Origin: Stackebrandtia nassauensis DSM 44728
Lineage (GTDB): Bacteria; Actinomycetota; Actinomycetes; Mycobacteriales; Micromonosporaceae
DNA length: 64,000 bases
NCBI RefSeq assembly: GCF_000024545.1
Contig: NC_013947.1
Location: forward strand, 434,001 to 498,000
Direction: 5' to 3'
The notes under the pieces are model-generated. The model ran no database searches. It saw nothing but the letters and a program-made list of their open reading frames with translations, and was not told the DNA's origin. Position 1 is the stretch's first letter; the number at the start of each line of letters is the position of its first letter. The position numbers were made by a program, and so were the translations under genes. Of this stretch, positions 7,452 to 16,566 are shown in pieces.

Positions 7452-9701
7452 TCAGGACGCTCGCTTCTTGGCGTAGTTCTCCAGCCAGGCGAGCTGTTCG
7501 GGGTTGAGGGAGGGGCGGACCCGGGTGCGGGCGTCGGCGACGTGTTCGCGGGTGACCTCGCTGGCGTCCATGGACTCCCGCATCGCCGACAGTGCCGATT
7601 CCCGGATCAGGGCGGCGCAGTCGGCCGCGGAGTAGTTGTCGAGGGCGGCACCGAGGTCATCGAGATCCACATCGGAGGCCAATGGTACGTCCTTCGACGC
7701 CGAACGCAGGATGGCGGCGCGGGCCTCGGCGTCGGGCGGCGGCACGTACACCAGCCGCTCCAGACGGCCGGGGCGCAGCAACGCCGGGTCGATCATGTCG
7801 GGGCGGTTGGTGGCGCCGATGACCACGACGTTGCGCAGCGACTCGACACCGTCCAGTTCGGTCAGCAGCGACGCGACCACCCGGTCGGCGGTGCCGGAGT
7901 TGGAGTCCTGGCCGCGAACCGGCGCCAGTGCGTCGAGTTCGTCGAAGAACAGCAGGGTGGGCGCCGCCTGCCGGGCCCGGCGGAACAGTTCCCGGACGCT
8001 GGCCTCGGATTCGCCGACCCACTTGTTCAGCAGTTCGGCGCCCTTGACGGACATGACGTTGGAGCGGCCGCTGCCCGCGATCGCCTTGACCAGGTAGGTC
8101 TTCCCGCAGCCGGGCGGGCCGTACAGCAGCACGCCCCGGGGCGCCTCGATGCCCAGCCGGGTGAACGTGTCCGGATAGGTCAACGGCCACAGCACCGCCT
8201 CGGTGAGGGTCTGCTTCACCTCGGTCATGTCGCCGACGTCGTCGAGGGTGATCTGGGCGAGTTCCAGTGTGGAGTCGGCCATGCTGGAGGGGCGGACGGT
8301 CGCCAGCGCGGCGGTGAAGTCCTGCGGTTGCAGGGCGGTGGCGCCGCCCTCCTTGGCGCGCATCGCGGCCCGGACCCCGGCCTCGCGCACCAGTGTGGAC
8401 AGGTCTGCGGCGACGAAACCGGGAGCCTTGGCCGCGACCTCCTCCAGGTGCACCTCCGCGGCCAGCCGCATCGTCTGCGTGAACGCGGTCAGCAGTTCCT
8501 TGCGCGCCAAGGCATCCGGCATCGGAATGCCGATCTCGTGTTCGAGCAGTCCGGACTGCCGCAGTTCGGGGGAGACGGCCTCGGGGTTGGCGGTCGTGCA
8601 CACGACGCTGTGCCCGGCCTCCAGGATCGTGCGCACGGTCTTGCGGAACACCGTGGACATGGGCGTGGACTCGTCGCGCGGGGCCAGCGCCTCGACGCCG
8701 GAGACCATCAGGACGCCCGGCGGCGTCAGCTTCGCGACCTGGCGTCGCAGCGCGGCGTTGGCGTCGTTGGCGGCCAGGGCGGCGATGTCGGGGGCCCACA
8801 CGTGGACCAGGTTCGCCTTGACCTCCTTGGCGACCGAACGGATCAGCGTGGACTTCCCGGTGCCGGACGGGCCGGTGACCAGGATGCCCAGCGAGATCTC
8901 GGTGCCGACGGTGGCGAGCACCTCGCGATGGTGGAAGGCCAGGTCGAGCAGTTCCCGCAGTTGCTCGGCCTCGGCGCGCACCCCGGCGAGCTCCTCGAAG
9001 TCGACCACCTCGGGTTCGGGGGTCTCGGCGGCGGCCGGGGCCAGATTCGCCGTCGCCGCGCGCGGGGCGGCCGGGGCCGCGGGTTCGTCGGGAGGGCGCA
9101 CCAGGTGCATGTCGTGGCGACGTCGGACCGGCGGGGCGGAACCCGCGCGCTGCCAGGAGACCACGGTGTCCGAGGTGATCATGACCGCTTCGGCCGGTTC
9201 GGCGTCGGCGATGCTCAACAGGACGGTGGTCCAGCCCATGCCGACCGTATTGGACAGTGACCGGCGCGCCTGCTCGACCGAGTCGCGTCCGGCGCCGCCG
9301 ATGTCCAGTGGCAACAGCGAGACCTCGTCGCCGACCGAGACCACCTTGCTCAACAGCGCCAGCCGCAGCGTCTCGGCCGACACCGCCGCGGTGATCTCCA
9401 CCGGCGCCGTCACCACGACGCGGCGGGCGGCGGCCAACGCCACCGGCTCCACCGCGACCTCGTCGCCGTCGATGGCCCCGACGTTGCCGAGCGTCAGATC
9501 GTCGGCGTAGACCTGACCCCGGCCCGCGTAACGCTCGGCGGCCAGCGCGATCCCGGTGGTGGTGCGCCTGCCGTGCAGCCGCACCGGGTCGCCGGGCAGC
9601 AGACCCAGGGCGGCCAGCACCTCGGGATGGAGTCTCACGATTCCCCGCCGCGCGTCCAGCGCCGCGGGTCGCAGCGAGATGGTCAGGTTCAGGGACGTCA
9701 C
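7452..9701 (-). CDS. Cdc48/p97-like AAA+ ATPase of actinobacterial type
   Basis: This 749-residue protein has a Cdc48 N-domain-like double-psi barrel start (about 1-190), a Pro/Ala linker and two AAA+ modules. D1 has Walker A GPSGTGKS (277-284). Its Walker B region reads VLMVSGVEAL, so the Asp and the catalytic Glu of the usual DE pair are both missing. D2 is canonical: GPPGCGKT (528-535), LLFFDELDAL (583-592), GATNRPDMIDPALLRPGR with sensor 1 and arginine fingers, and a C-terminal helical cap. Cdc48-type hexamers unfold or extract proteins using ATP. Here D2 is expected to do the hydrolysis and D1 at most to bind nucleotide. It heads an operon with the 359-residue unknown protein. Confidence 0.9.
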   Translation of the reverse strand: MTSLNLTISLRPAALDARRGIVRLHPEVLAALGLLPGDPVRLHGRRTTTGIALAAERYAGRGQVYADDLTLGNVGAIDGDEVAVEPVALAAARRVVVTAPVEITAAVSAETLRLALLSKVVSVGDEVSLLPLDIGGAGRDSVEQARRSLSNTVGMGWTTVLLSIADAEPAEAVMITSDTVVSWQRAGSAPPVRRRHDMHLVRPPDEPAAPAAPRAATANLAPAAAETPEPEVVDFEELAGVRAEAEQLRELLDLAFHHREVLATVGTEISLGILVTGPSGTGKSTLIRSVAKEVKANLVHVWAPDIAALAANDANAALRRQVAKLTPPGVLMVSGVEALAPRDESTPMSTVFRKTVRTILEAGHSVVCTTANPEAVSPELRQSGLLEHEIGIPMPDALARKELLTAFTQTMRLAAEVHLEEVAAKAPGFVAADLSTLVREAGVRAAMRAKEGGATALQPQDFTAALATVRPSSMADSTLELAQITLDDVGDMTEVKQTLTEAVLWPLTYPDTFTRLGIEAPRGVLLYGPPGCGKTYLVKAIAGSGRSNVMSVKGAELLNKWVGESEASVRELFRRARQAAPTLLFFDELDALAPVRGQDSNSGTADRVVASLLTELDGVESLRNVVVIGATNRPDMIDPALLRPGRLERLVYVPPPDAEARAAILRSASKDVPLASDVDLDDLGAALDNYSAADCAALIRESALSAMRESMDASEVTREHVADARTRVRPSLNPEQLAWLENYAKKRAS

Positions 9702-9710
9702 CGGCCAAGC

Positions 9711-10142
9711 CTAGCCAGCGGCAACACCCGCGCGGTGGGAGTGGGACGTCGCGGCCCGGCGGGCGGCGAGGTTGCCCCCGATGAGCAGGACGGCGGGGGC
9801 GATGCCGGAGATGAAGCCGCTGGGGCCGATGAGCGCGGTGCAGCCGACGCACCAGGCCAGCAGCACCCAGCCGACGTAGGCGGGAAGGTACTCGCCGCGA
9901 CGGGCCTGCCGCACGACGAGCAGTCCCAGGACGAGCAGCGCCGGGACGAAGCCGCCGGGCAGGGCCCAGAAGGTCGCGTAGGAGGCGTCCGAGGCCGCGC
10001 CGTTCCACAGCCCGCCGCTCAGCCACTGCGACCACTCGGCCGCTGGCACGAAGAAGGCGGTGTGGGCCAGCGCGATGAACACCATGAGATAACCGGCCCA
10101 ACGGTTCAGGGCCGATCCGGGGGTTTTGTCTACCTTGGTCAT
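9711..10142 (-). CDS. Small membrane protein, DUF6463-like
   Basis: This 143-residue protein has about four hydrophobic segments: WAGYLMVFIALAHTAFF, ATFWALPGGFVPALLVLGLL, YVGWVLLAWCVGCTALIG and SGIAPAVLLIGGNLAA. A His follows the first segment. This four-helix pattern resembles the DUF6463 group of uncharacterised membrane proteins, though I cannot confirm the family. It lies 9 bp upstream of the Cdc48-like gene on the same strand and could be the first gene of that operon. Confidence 0.65.
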   Translation of the reverse strand: MTKVDKTPGSALNRWAGYLMVFIALAHTAFFVPAAEWSQWLSGGLWNGAASDASYATFWALPGGFVPALLVLGLLVVRQARRGEYLPAYVGWVLLAWCVGCTALIGPSGFISGIAPAVLLIGGNLAARRAATSHSHRAGVAAG

Positions 10143-10220
10143 GGCCCCAGTCTTCGACCGGGACGGCGGACGGGAATCCCTCCGCCGGGGTGTTCACATC
10201 CCCTGTGCGGGGGAGAAGCG

Positions 10221-10421
10221 TCAGGACTCCTCGGGGGTCAGCGCCATCCGGTACTCCACCGCGTCACCATTCTTGAGGATCGCGACCGCCGCACCGGACT
10301 CGGCAAGCTCCCGCCATTCCTCGCCGAGCCAGGACTCGGCGTCGCCCTGGTTGGAGAACTCGCTGTCCCGCGCCGCGATGGCCTTGCCCTCAGCGTCCTC
10401 GAATTGCCACGTCCAGTTCAT
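10221..10421 (-). CDS. Small conserved actinobacterial protein
   Basis: This 66-residue acidic protein reads MNWTWQFEDAEGKAIA at the start, with a central helix DAESWLGEEWRELAESG and a final strand pair. Proteins of this length and pattern are widespread in actinomycetes and have no assigned role. The ATG at 10421 is preferred over the GTG two codons upstream because the WTW block normally follows the initiator. It is cytoplasmic, and its neighbours suggest no function. Confidence 0.7.
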   Translation of the reverse strand: MNWTWQFEDAEGKAIAARDSEFSNQGDAESWLGEEWRELAESGAAVAILKNGDAVEYRMALTPEES

Positions 10422-10444
10422 GCCCACACTCTAAAGACCGGGGA

Positions 10445-11101
10445 TCAGGGGGCGGAGGCGAGGACCACCAGCACCACCGACGAGAACTGGCACAGGTAGG
10501 CCGCGACGGTGAAGGCGTGGAAGATCTCGTGGAAGCCGAACACTTCCGGCCACGGGTCGGGCCGCTTCAGTCCATACACGACGGCGCCGAGGCTGTACAG
10601 CAGTCCACCGGCCACGACGAGGATGACCGCCGCCAGTCCGACGCCCTCCAGGAACTGCGGGATGAAGAAGATCGCGACCCAGCCCAGCACGATGTAGAGA
10701 GAGGTGTACAGCCAGCGCGGCGCGCCCAGCCACACCGTCCGGAACGCCACCCCGGCCGCCGCGCCGATCCAGATGATCAGCAGCACCGCCAGCTGGGCGC
10801 CGCCGGTGAGCGCCAGGACGCCGAACGGCGTGTAGGTGCCGGCGATGATGAGGTAGATGTTCGCGTGGTCCCAGCGCCGCAGCCATTCGGAGGCGTAGCC
10901 GTTGCCGGAGCGGTGGTAGAAACCGGAGACGCCGAACAGGCTGATCGACGTGAGTCCGTAGATGGCCGAGGCGATCTTGCCGTCGATGGTTGGCGCGATG
11001 ACGACAAGGACGATGGCGCCGATCACGGCCACCGGAATCGCGGTGGCGTGAAGCAGCCCGCGAAGCCGGGGTTTGGTGGGGCCGTTGATCACCGCAGTCA
11101 T
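10445..11101 (-). CDS. trhA: Hemolysin III/TrhA-family membrane protein
   Basis: This 218-residue protein has seven predicted membrane segments and the PAQR-like metal-site motifs of the TrhA (hemolysin III, YqfA) family: SGFYHR after segment two, DHANIYLIIAGTYTP in the middle and FGFHEIFHAF near the end. TrhA-type proteins are inner-membrane proteins linked to membrane energetics in some bacteria; haemolysis is a historical name. The ATG at 11101 directly follows a 22-bp inverted repeat (11107-11128) that likely serves as operator. Its stop lies 17 bp beyond the small conserved gene's start on the same strand. Confidence 0.88.
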   Translation of the reverse strand: MTAVINGPTKPRLRGLLHATAIPVAVIGAIVLVVIAPTIDGKIASAIYGLTSISLFGVSGFYHRSGNGYASEWLRRWDHANIYLIIAGTYTPFGVLALTGGAQLAVLLIIWIGAAAGVAFRTVWLGAPRWLYTSLYIVLGWVAIFFIPQFLEGVGLAAVILVVAGGLLYSLGAVVYGLKRPDPWPEVFGFHEIFHAFTVAAYLCQFSSVVLVVLASAP

Positions 11102-11106
11102 GCATC

Positions 11107-11128
11107 TAACCTACGCGAACGTAGGTTA
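11107..11128. promoter_or_regulatory. Inverted repeat operator upstream of trhA
   Basis: TAACCTACG and CGTAGGTTA form a perfect 9-bp inverted repeat with a 4-bp spacer, located 5 bp before the trhA start codon. The size and symmetry fit a TetR-type operator. No regulator gene is adjacent. Confidence 0.6.
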
Positions 11129-11233
11129 CCGACGAGTAGATTGTGACGGGATCCACCGGGAAACGTTGGCCGCCACCTGAGAGAAACCTGAGTTGGCAAG
11201 TCGGAAACCTCGCCGGACGCGTACCTTGTCCGC

Positions 11234-13840
11234 ATGCGTGTATGGGTGCGGTCAAAACTACGGGTGCTCAAGGCCCGGAAGCGGTCGCGCTGGGTAACAG
11301 TCGTTGTCATCGTGCTCGCATTGGTGGGCGGGGTGGGTGTGTGGTGGTGGGCGACCTCGCCGCCACCACACACCACAGAAGACCTCAGGATCGCCGTCGA
11401 CGGCAAGGAACCCACCAAACTGGACGCCCGGCTGTACCTGCCCGAGACGCAGCCCGCCCCCGCGGTGCTGCTGTCACACGGTTTCGGCGGTACCAAGGAC
11501 ACCGTCGTCGAAGAGGCCGAACAACTCGTCGCCCAGGGCTATGTCGTGCTGACCTACACCGCCCGCGGCTTCGGCGACTCCGGCGGCAAGATCCACATGA
11601 ACGCCCCCGACTACGAGGTCAACGACGCCTCGCAGCTGCTGGACTTCCTGGCCGACCGCGACGAGGTGAAACGCGACGGAGCCGACGACCCGCAGGTGGC
11701 CGCCGTCGGCGCCTCCTACGGCGGCGCGCTGAGCCTGCTGCTGGCCGGACACGACGACCGGGTGGACGCGATCGTCCCGCAGGTCACCTGGAACAGTCTC
11801 GCGGACTCGTTGTTCCCCAACGGAACCGGCGACGGCGACGGCGTCTTCAAGCAGTCCTGGGCCGGGCTTTTCTACGCTAACGGGCTGGGCGCCGTCGCGC
11901 CGCAGCAGGAGGCACCCGACGGCGAGGAGTCCAGCGCCGAACCCGGACAGCAGGGCCAGGTGCCGCCGCAGCCCGGCGTGCTGCCCACCGGCGAGAACCC
12001 GGCCTGCGGCCGCTGGGCCGACGACGTGTGCGAGATGTACCAGGACATCGCGGCCACCGGACGCATCAGCGAGTCCGCGAAGAAACTCCTGGACGCGTCC
12101 AGCCCGCAGTCCATACTCGACAAGATCGAGGCACCGACGCTGCTGGTGCAGGGCCAGGCCGACACGCTGTTCGACCTCAACCAGGCCAACGCCAACGCCA
12201 AGGGCATCACCGAGGCGCCGGTCAAGGTCGCCTGGTTCTCCGGCGGCCACGACGCCATGGGCACCGAATCCGACCAGAACCACGTCGAGGTGCTGACCGG
12301 CGAATGGCTGTACCACTACCTCAGGGGTGAGGGCGACAAGCCCGACGACTCGTTCACCTTCTCCCGCATCTCCGGCGTCACCTCGTCCTCCATCGACCTG
12401 GCCACACTCGGCATGACCACGCCGAAATACCCGGGCATGGAAGGCAGCACCAGCCCCGCCACCGAGGACGTCAAGGGCCGCGAGGAACAGACCATCGCCA
12501 GCCCGCCCGGCGGCACCCCCGCCGCGATCTCGACCATCCCCGCGTTCGGGCAACTGGCCTCACTGCCCGGCGCCGGAATCGCCCGCGACATCCCCGGACA
12601 GTTCGCCATGGCCGAGACCGAGCCCATCGCCGACGAACCCGTCGACGTGGTCGGCTCGCCGAAGGTGCGGCTCAAGGTCGCGTCCGACAGCGGCGAGGCC
12701 GTCCTGTTCGTCAAGCTCTACGACGTCGCCGACACCGGCGAGGCCACGCTGCCCAACGGGCTCATCGCCCCGGTGCGGCTGACCGGGCTGGAGTCCGATA
12801 TCGACACCGCCGAGGAGGTCGAGGTCGAACTGCCCGGCATCGTCCGCAGGGTGGAACCCGGGCACAAGCTGCGGGTCGTCGTGGCCACCTCCGACCAGGC
12901 CTACGCCGGTCCGCAGGACCCGGCCGAGTACACCGTCCAGATCCGGCCCGAGGTCGAACTGCCCCAAACCCCGGCCTCGCCGCTGCCGTCCCAGGACGCC
13001 GCCTGGCACACCGCCCTGATCGTGCTGTTGGTCGGCATCCCGGTGGCCATCGTCGCCGCGATCGTCATCGCCAGGCTGCGGCACCGGCGCACCGACCGCA
13101 GCGTCGAAGCCGAGACCGCCGACACCCCGCTGGTCGTGCGCGGCCTGCGCAAGGTCTACGGCGACGGGTTCGTGGCCGTCGACGGCGTCGACTACCAGGT
13201 CCAGCGCGGCCAGGTCATGGGACTGCTGGGCCCCAACGGCGCCGGGAAGACCACGACGCTGCGAGTCCTGATGGGACTGTTGCAGCCCACCGAGGGTGAG
13301 ATCCGGGTCTTCGGGCACCAGGTCACCCCCGGCGCTCCGGTGCTGTCGCGGCTGGGCGCGCTCGTCGAGGGCCCCGGCCTGCTGCCACATCTGTCCGGAA
13401 TAGACAACCTCAAGATGTACTGGCGTTCCACCGGACGACCGTGGGAGGACGCCCGCATCGACCGGGTCGTCGAGATCGCCGACCTGGGCGACCGCATCAA
13501 CCGCAAGGTGGGCCGCTACTCGCACGGCATGAAACAGCGCATCGCCATCGCGCAGGCCATGCTCGGGCTGCCGGAACTGCTCGTCCTCGACGAACCCACC
13601 GACGGACTCGACCCGCCCCAGATCGCCGAGATGCGGCGGGTGCTGCACGACTACGCCTCCGACGGCCGCGCCGTGCTGGTGTCCTCGCACCTGCTGGCCG
13701 AGGTGGAACAGACCTGCACCCACGTGGTGGTGATGAGCCGGGGCAAGGTCGTGGCCGCCGGACCGGTCGCCGACATCATCGGCACCGGCGAAGGCCACCG
13801 CCTCGAAGACGCCTTCCTGGAACTGGTGGAGCAGAAATGA
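11234..13840 (+). CDS. Fused membrane-anchored peptidase-like hydrolase and ABC ATPase
   Basis: The protein has 868 residues. An N-terminal membrane segment (about 20-39) is followed by an X-Pro dipeptidyl-peptidase/CocE-like alpha/beta-hydrolase. Its features are HGFGGTKDT, Ser161 in GASYGG, an Asp in VQGQADTLFDL, a His in SGGHDAMG and a C-terminal jelly-roll-like part. A second membrane segment lies near 593-615. A complete ABC-type ATPase ends the protein: Walker A GPNGAGKT near 666, signature YSHGMKQR near 762 and Walker B LLVLDEPTDGLDP near 782. The layout places the hydrolase outside and the ATPase inside the cell. The permease gene overlaps by ATGA (13837-13840). The most direct reading is an ABC-2 exporter with a tethered extracellular hydrolase, for example one that processes or releases the exported molecule. 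Confidence 0.88.
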   Translation: MRVWVRSKLRVLKARKRSRWVTVVVIVLALVGGVGVWWWATSPPPHTTEDLRIAVDGKEPTKLDARLYLPETQPAPAVLLSHGFGGTKDTVVEEAEQLVAQGYVVLTYTARGFGDSGGKIHMNAPDYEVNDASQLLDFLADRDEVKRDGADDPQVAAVGASYGGALSLLLAGHDDRVDAIVPQVTWNSLADSLFPNGTGDGDGVFKQSWAGLFYANGLGAVAPQQEAPDGEESSAEPGQQGQVPPQPGVLPTGENPACGRWADDVCEMYQDIAATGRISESAKKLLDASSPQSILDKIEAPTLLVQGQADTLFDLNQANANAKGITEAPVKVAWFSGGHDAMGTESDQNHVEVLTGEWLYHYLRGEGDKPDDSFTFSRISGVTSSSIDLATLGMTTPKYPGMEGSTSPATEDVKGREEQTIASPPGGTPAAISTIPAFGQLASLPGAGIARDIPGQFAMAETEPIADEPVDVVGSPKVRLKVASDSGEAVLFVKLYDVADTGEATLPNGLIAPVRLTGLESDIDTAEEVEVELPGIVRRVEPGHKLRVVVATSDQAYAGPQDPAEYTVQIRPEVELPQTPASPLPSQDAAWHTALIVLLVGIPVAIVAAIVIARLRHRRTDRSVEAETADTPLVVRGLRKVYGDGFVAVDGVDYQVQRGQVMGLLGPNGAGKTTTLRVLMGLLQPTEGEIRVFGHQVTPGAPVLSRLGALVEGPGLLPHLSGIDNLKMYWRSTGRPWEDARIDRVVEIADLGDRINRKVGRYSHGMKQRIAIAQAMLGLPELLVLDEPTDGLDPPQIAEMRRVLHDYASDGRAVLVSSHLLAEVEQTCTHVVVMSRGKVVAAGPVADIIGTGEGHRLEDAFLELVEQK

Positions 13841-14727
13841 CCACACACGCCGCCGAAACCGCGCCCGCCGCCGACGGCTCGGCCCGCGGCTACTCGGCAC
13901 ACGCCACCCTCACCTTCGCCACCGAGTTCCGCCGCCAGCTGACCCGCCGCCGCACCCAGGTCGTCCTCGGCTTCATGGCGCTGCTGCCCATCGTCCTGCT
14001 CATCGCGTTCACGCTGGGCAGCGGCCGCCAGGACAACGACGACGACTCCGGCAACGCCTTCGCGCTGGCCGACTTCGGCACCGTCTCGGGCGCCAACTTC
14101 ACCCTGTTCGCGCTGCTGGTGTCGTCCAGCTTCCTGCTCGTCATCATGATGGCGCTGTTCTGCGGCGACACCGTCGCCGGCGAGGCCAGCTGGGGCAGCC
14201 TGCGCTACCTGCTCGCCACCCCGGTACCCCGTGGCCGACTGCTGGCGATCAAGTTCGGCGTCGGCCTCAGCTTCGGCGGCCTGTCCATGCTCGCCCTGAC
14301 CGGGTTCAGCCTGCTGGTGGGCACGCTCGCCTACGGCTGGAAACCGCTTCAGGCCCCGCTGGGCGGATCCCTGCCCGCCACCGACGCGCTGTGGCGCATC
14401 CTCGGCGTCGCCGGATACCTCGCGGTCATGCTGCTCGCGGTCGCCGCACTGGCGCTGCTGCTGTCGGTGTCCACCGACGCCCCACTGGCGGCCGTCGGCG
14501 GCGCGGTCCTGATGCAGATCGTGTCGAACATCCTCAACGCCGTCCCCGAACTGGGCGACCTGCGCGCCATCCTCCCCACCCGCTACGGCCAGGCCTGGCT
14601 CAGCTTCCTGTCCACCCCCATCCAATGGGACGAGATGGTGCGAGGCACCGTGACCTCGCTGTCCTACGCGACGGTGTTCACGATCTGGGCGTTCTGGAAG
14701 TTCTCACGAAAGGACGTCACCTCCTGA
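13837..14727 (+). CDS. ABC-2 type transporter permease
   Basis: This 296-residue protein has about six hydrophobic segments and the general form of an ABC-2 permease: a cytosolic start rich in Arg before TM1 (FRRQLTRRRTQVVLGFMALL) and a conserved CGDTVAGEASWGSLRYLLA block. That block matches the typical coupling region in which the permease contacts its ATPase. The ATG at 13837 lies inside the stop of the preceding hydrolase-ATPase fusion gene (ATGA), so the two are translationally coupled and form one exporter. The cargo is unknown. Confidence 0.88.
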   Translation: MTTHAAETAPAADGSARGYSAHATLTFATEFRRQLTRRRTQVVLGFMALLPIVLLIAFTLGSGRQDNDDDSGNAFALADFGTVSGANFTLFALLVSSSFLLVIMMALFCGDTVAGEASWGSLRYLLATPVPRGRLLAIKFGVGLSFGGLSMLALTGFSLLVGTLAYGWKPLQAPLGGSLPATDALWRILGVAGYLAVMLLAVAALALLLSVSTDAPLAAVGGAVLMQIVSNILNAVPELGDLRAILPTRYGQAWLSFLSTPIQWDEMVRGTVTSLSYATVFTIWAFWKFSRKDVTS

Positions 14728-14807
14728 TTTTGTCCGGCTGGACGTCGCCTGGCACTATCGATGGGAGCCGCCGAACCCGAACCGGCGGCAGGTCTGGGAG
14801 GTAAGAG

Positions 14808-15590
14808 GTGTCCAACCCACCGCAGGGGCTGGGAGAGCCGGTCAACGGCGCGCCCGACATGCGTGCCCCGGCGGGACCGGCGCCACGCCCTCTGTACCCG
14901 CAGTACCCCACCACCGCGCCACCACTCGCCCCACCACCGTTGGACGACGAACCGCGCGACAAGACCAAGTGGGCACTTCTGGTCGGCCTGGCGGGAGTCG
15001 CGATCATCGGCCTGGTCACCGCCCTGTTCGTCATCCCCGACGGCCCGTCCGGCGGCCCCTCCCCGGACGCCGCCGCCAGCTCCGACGTCGCCATCGAATG
15101 CGAACCCGGCCCGGCCCCCGAGGGCGAACCGCTCACCGCCGAACGGTTCTATGAGGACAAGGTCTGGACCAACTCGATCGACGACAACGTCACCGCCGAC
15201 CGCACCGGCCGCTGGAACCACGAGGGCTGCTGCGACGTCGGCCTCGGCTCCGCCCAACAGGAACTCAACGACCTGGGCTGCGCCTACGGCATCGAGGCCG
15301 CCTACGAATCCGCCGACGGCCACCTGGGCATCGCCCAACTGATCCTCGCCTTCGGCGACACCGGCGCGGCCATGGCCGCCTCCGACATGGAGTTCACCAG
15401 CTTCCGCCTCCACGAGGAGAGCGGCGTCTACGACGACTCCATGGAGGTCTACGGCTACGTCGAACCCAGCGGCGACTTCCTGGTCCTGACCATCGGCTCC
15501 ATCGACAGCGACGACTCCACGATCGTCAACGAGGCCCAGTCCACGCTCGAGGCCTTCCACGTCGACTACGCGTCAACCCTGCCCTACTAG
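14808..15590 (+). CDS. Membrane-anchored exported protein with Pro-rich N-terminus, unknown
   Basis: This 260-residue protein starts at a GTG with a strong GGGAGGT ribosome-binding site. A Pro/Ala-rich cytosolic stretch (about 1-50) precedes one membrane segment (about 55-77, WALLVGLAGVAIIGLVTALF). The extracellular domain has four Cys residues, including the unusual pair EGCCDVG. The domain pattern resembles actinomycete membrane-anchored proteins of unknown role that sit near kinases or secretion genes. It lies 80 bp past the permease gene on the same strand. Its stop is 16 bp from that of the convergent trio. Confidence 0.7.
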   Translation: MSNPPQGLGEPVNGAPDMRAPAGPAPRPLYPQYPTTAPPLAPPPLDDEPRDKTKWALLVGLAGVAIIGLVTALFVIPDGPSGGPSPDAAASSDVAIECEPGPAPEGEPLTAERFYEDKVWTNSIDDNVTADRTGRWNHEGCCDVGLGSAQQELNDLGCAYGIEAAYESADGHLGIAQLILAFGDTGAAMAASDMEFTSFRLHEESGVYDDSMEVYGYVEPSGDFLVLTIGSIDSDDSTIVNEAQSTLEAFHVDYASTLPY

Positions 15591-15606
15591 GCGTAGACGA
15601 CTGTCG

Positions 15607-16566
15607 CTATTCGAGCTTTGGCTTGGTCGGACGCGCGTACGGATAAACCTTGACCGCCCCGCCCTCGGGGAGTAGTTCGGTCACCTCGTACCTCACGTCA
15701 TCGGAGTTGGCCCGGTAAGTTCCGCCCTCGCCGGTGTCCCCCTTGGAGCCGGAGATGTCTCCCCCAACGATCTTGTTCTCCGCGTCGAAAACCACAGTAG
15801 ATGGTTTGTAAGCCTTCAGGTCTTGGCATGCCTTGGACTCAACGAGGTACTCAATGTCAGCCGACAGCCATTCGCGACCGTCAAGGTACTCATGTTCGGA
15901 GGATTCGCTGTCAACGACGTCCACAGACTTGGCGGCGACTCTGGTGAAGTCCAACTTGTCGTTGCTCGGCTCCCACCATTGTCCGGACGCCATATCGATG
16001 TCCAGAGTCAACTTGTCGTAGTCGATCTTCTCGAGATCAACGGGCTCGCCGGTCTCAGGATCTTCGCCGTGCTCTGTCCATATGGCGATACTTGAACCCA
16101 TGCCGACAGTTTGACCTGGGAAAATGACGGGGATATTCACGCTGTCAAGAACACTGGCGTTCTCCCGCTGATCCGATTTCTTGAGCAGCGCGGTCGGGTC
16201 GTCGCCGTTGGCGTCCTTGAAGCTCACGTCAATGTCGGCGTTGTAGAGCACGTACTCGGATGTGTTCTTCAGCAGATACCCGAACGAAAGGTCTTCGGCA
16301 GCACCTTTTACCGGCCCTTTGTCGAAGGGTGTGAATCCGCTGTCAACCAGCTTGAGCCACTTCTCATTGGCCTCGCCCACCGGTTCCTTAACCCCGGTGG
16401 AAGGTATGGATTCCGGACATTTCCCCTTCTCGGTGAAGTAGCCACCCAGGACAACGGTGGCAGTGCCGACCAAGAGCACCAACACGGACAGAAAAATGCT
16501 CCACCACAGCCACTTGCGGCGCTTCCGGAGGCGTGCTCCGGACTCGGAATCGGTCTTCTCGTTCAT
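15607..16566 (-). CDS. Membrane protein with large extracellular domain, third gene of WXG-like trio
   Basis: This 319-residue protein has a charged N-terminus, one membrane segment (about 20-43) and an extracellular domain rich in beta-strand patterns, Asp and Gly. The family is not recognised. The ATG at 16566 is preferred over an upstream in-frame start because GGAG sits 7 nt before it and a basic KRRK block precedes the hydrophobic segment. It overlaps the preceding gene by about 180 nt, which is unusual. It is the last gene of a three-gene minus-strand unit with the WXG-like protein and the YbaB-like protein, suggesting a joint role in secretion or surface interaction. Confidence 0.72.
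   Translation of the reverse strand: MNEKTDSESGARLRKRRKWLWWSIFLSVLVLLVGTATVVLGGYFTEKGKCPESIPSTGVKEPVGEANEKWLKLVDSGFTPFDKGPVKGAAEDLSFGYLLKNTSEYVLYNADIDVSFKDANGDDPTALLKKSDQRENASVLDSVNIPVIFPGQTVGMGSSIAIWTEHGEDPETGEPVDLEKIDYDKLTLDIDMASGQWWEPSNDKLDFTRVAAKSVDVVDSESSEHEYLDGREWLSADIEYLVESKACQDLKAYKPSTVVFDAENKIVGGDISGSKGDTGEGGTYRANSDDVRYEVTELLPEGGAVKVYPYARPTKPKLE

Noticed and set aside
7542-9260. Plus-strand open frame of 572 codons
   Set aside because: Antisense shadow of the Cdc48-like ATPase gene.
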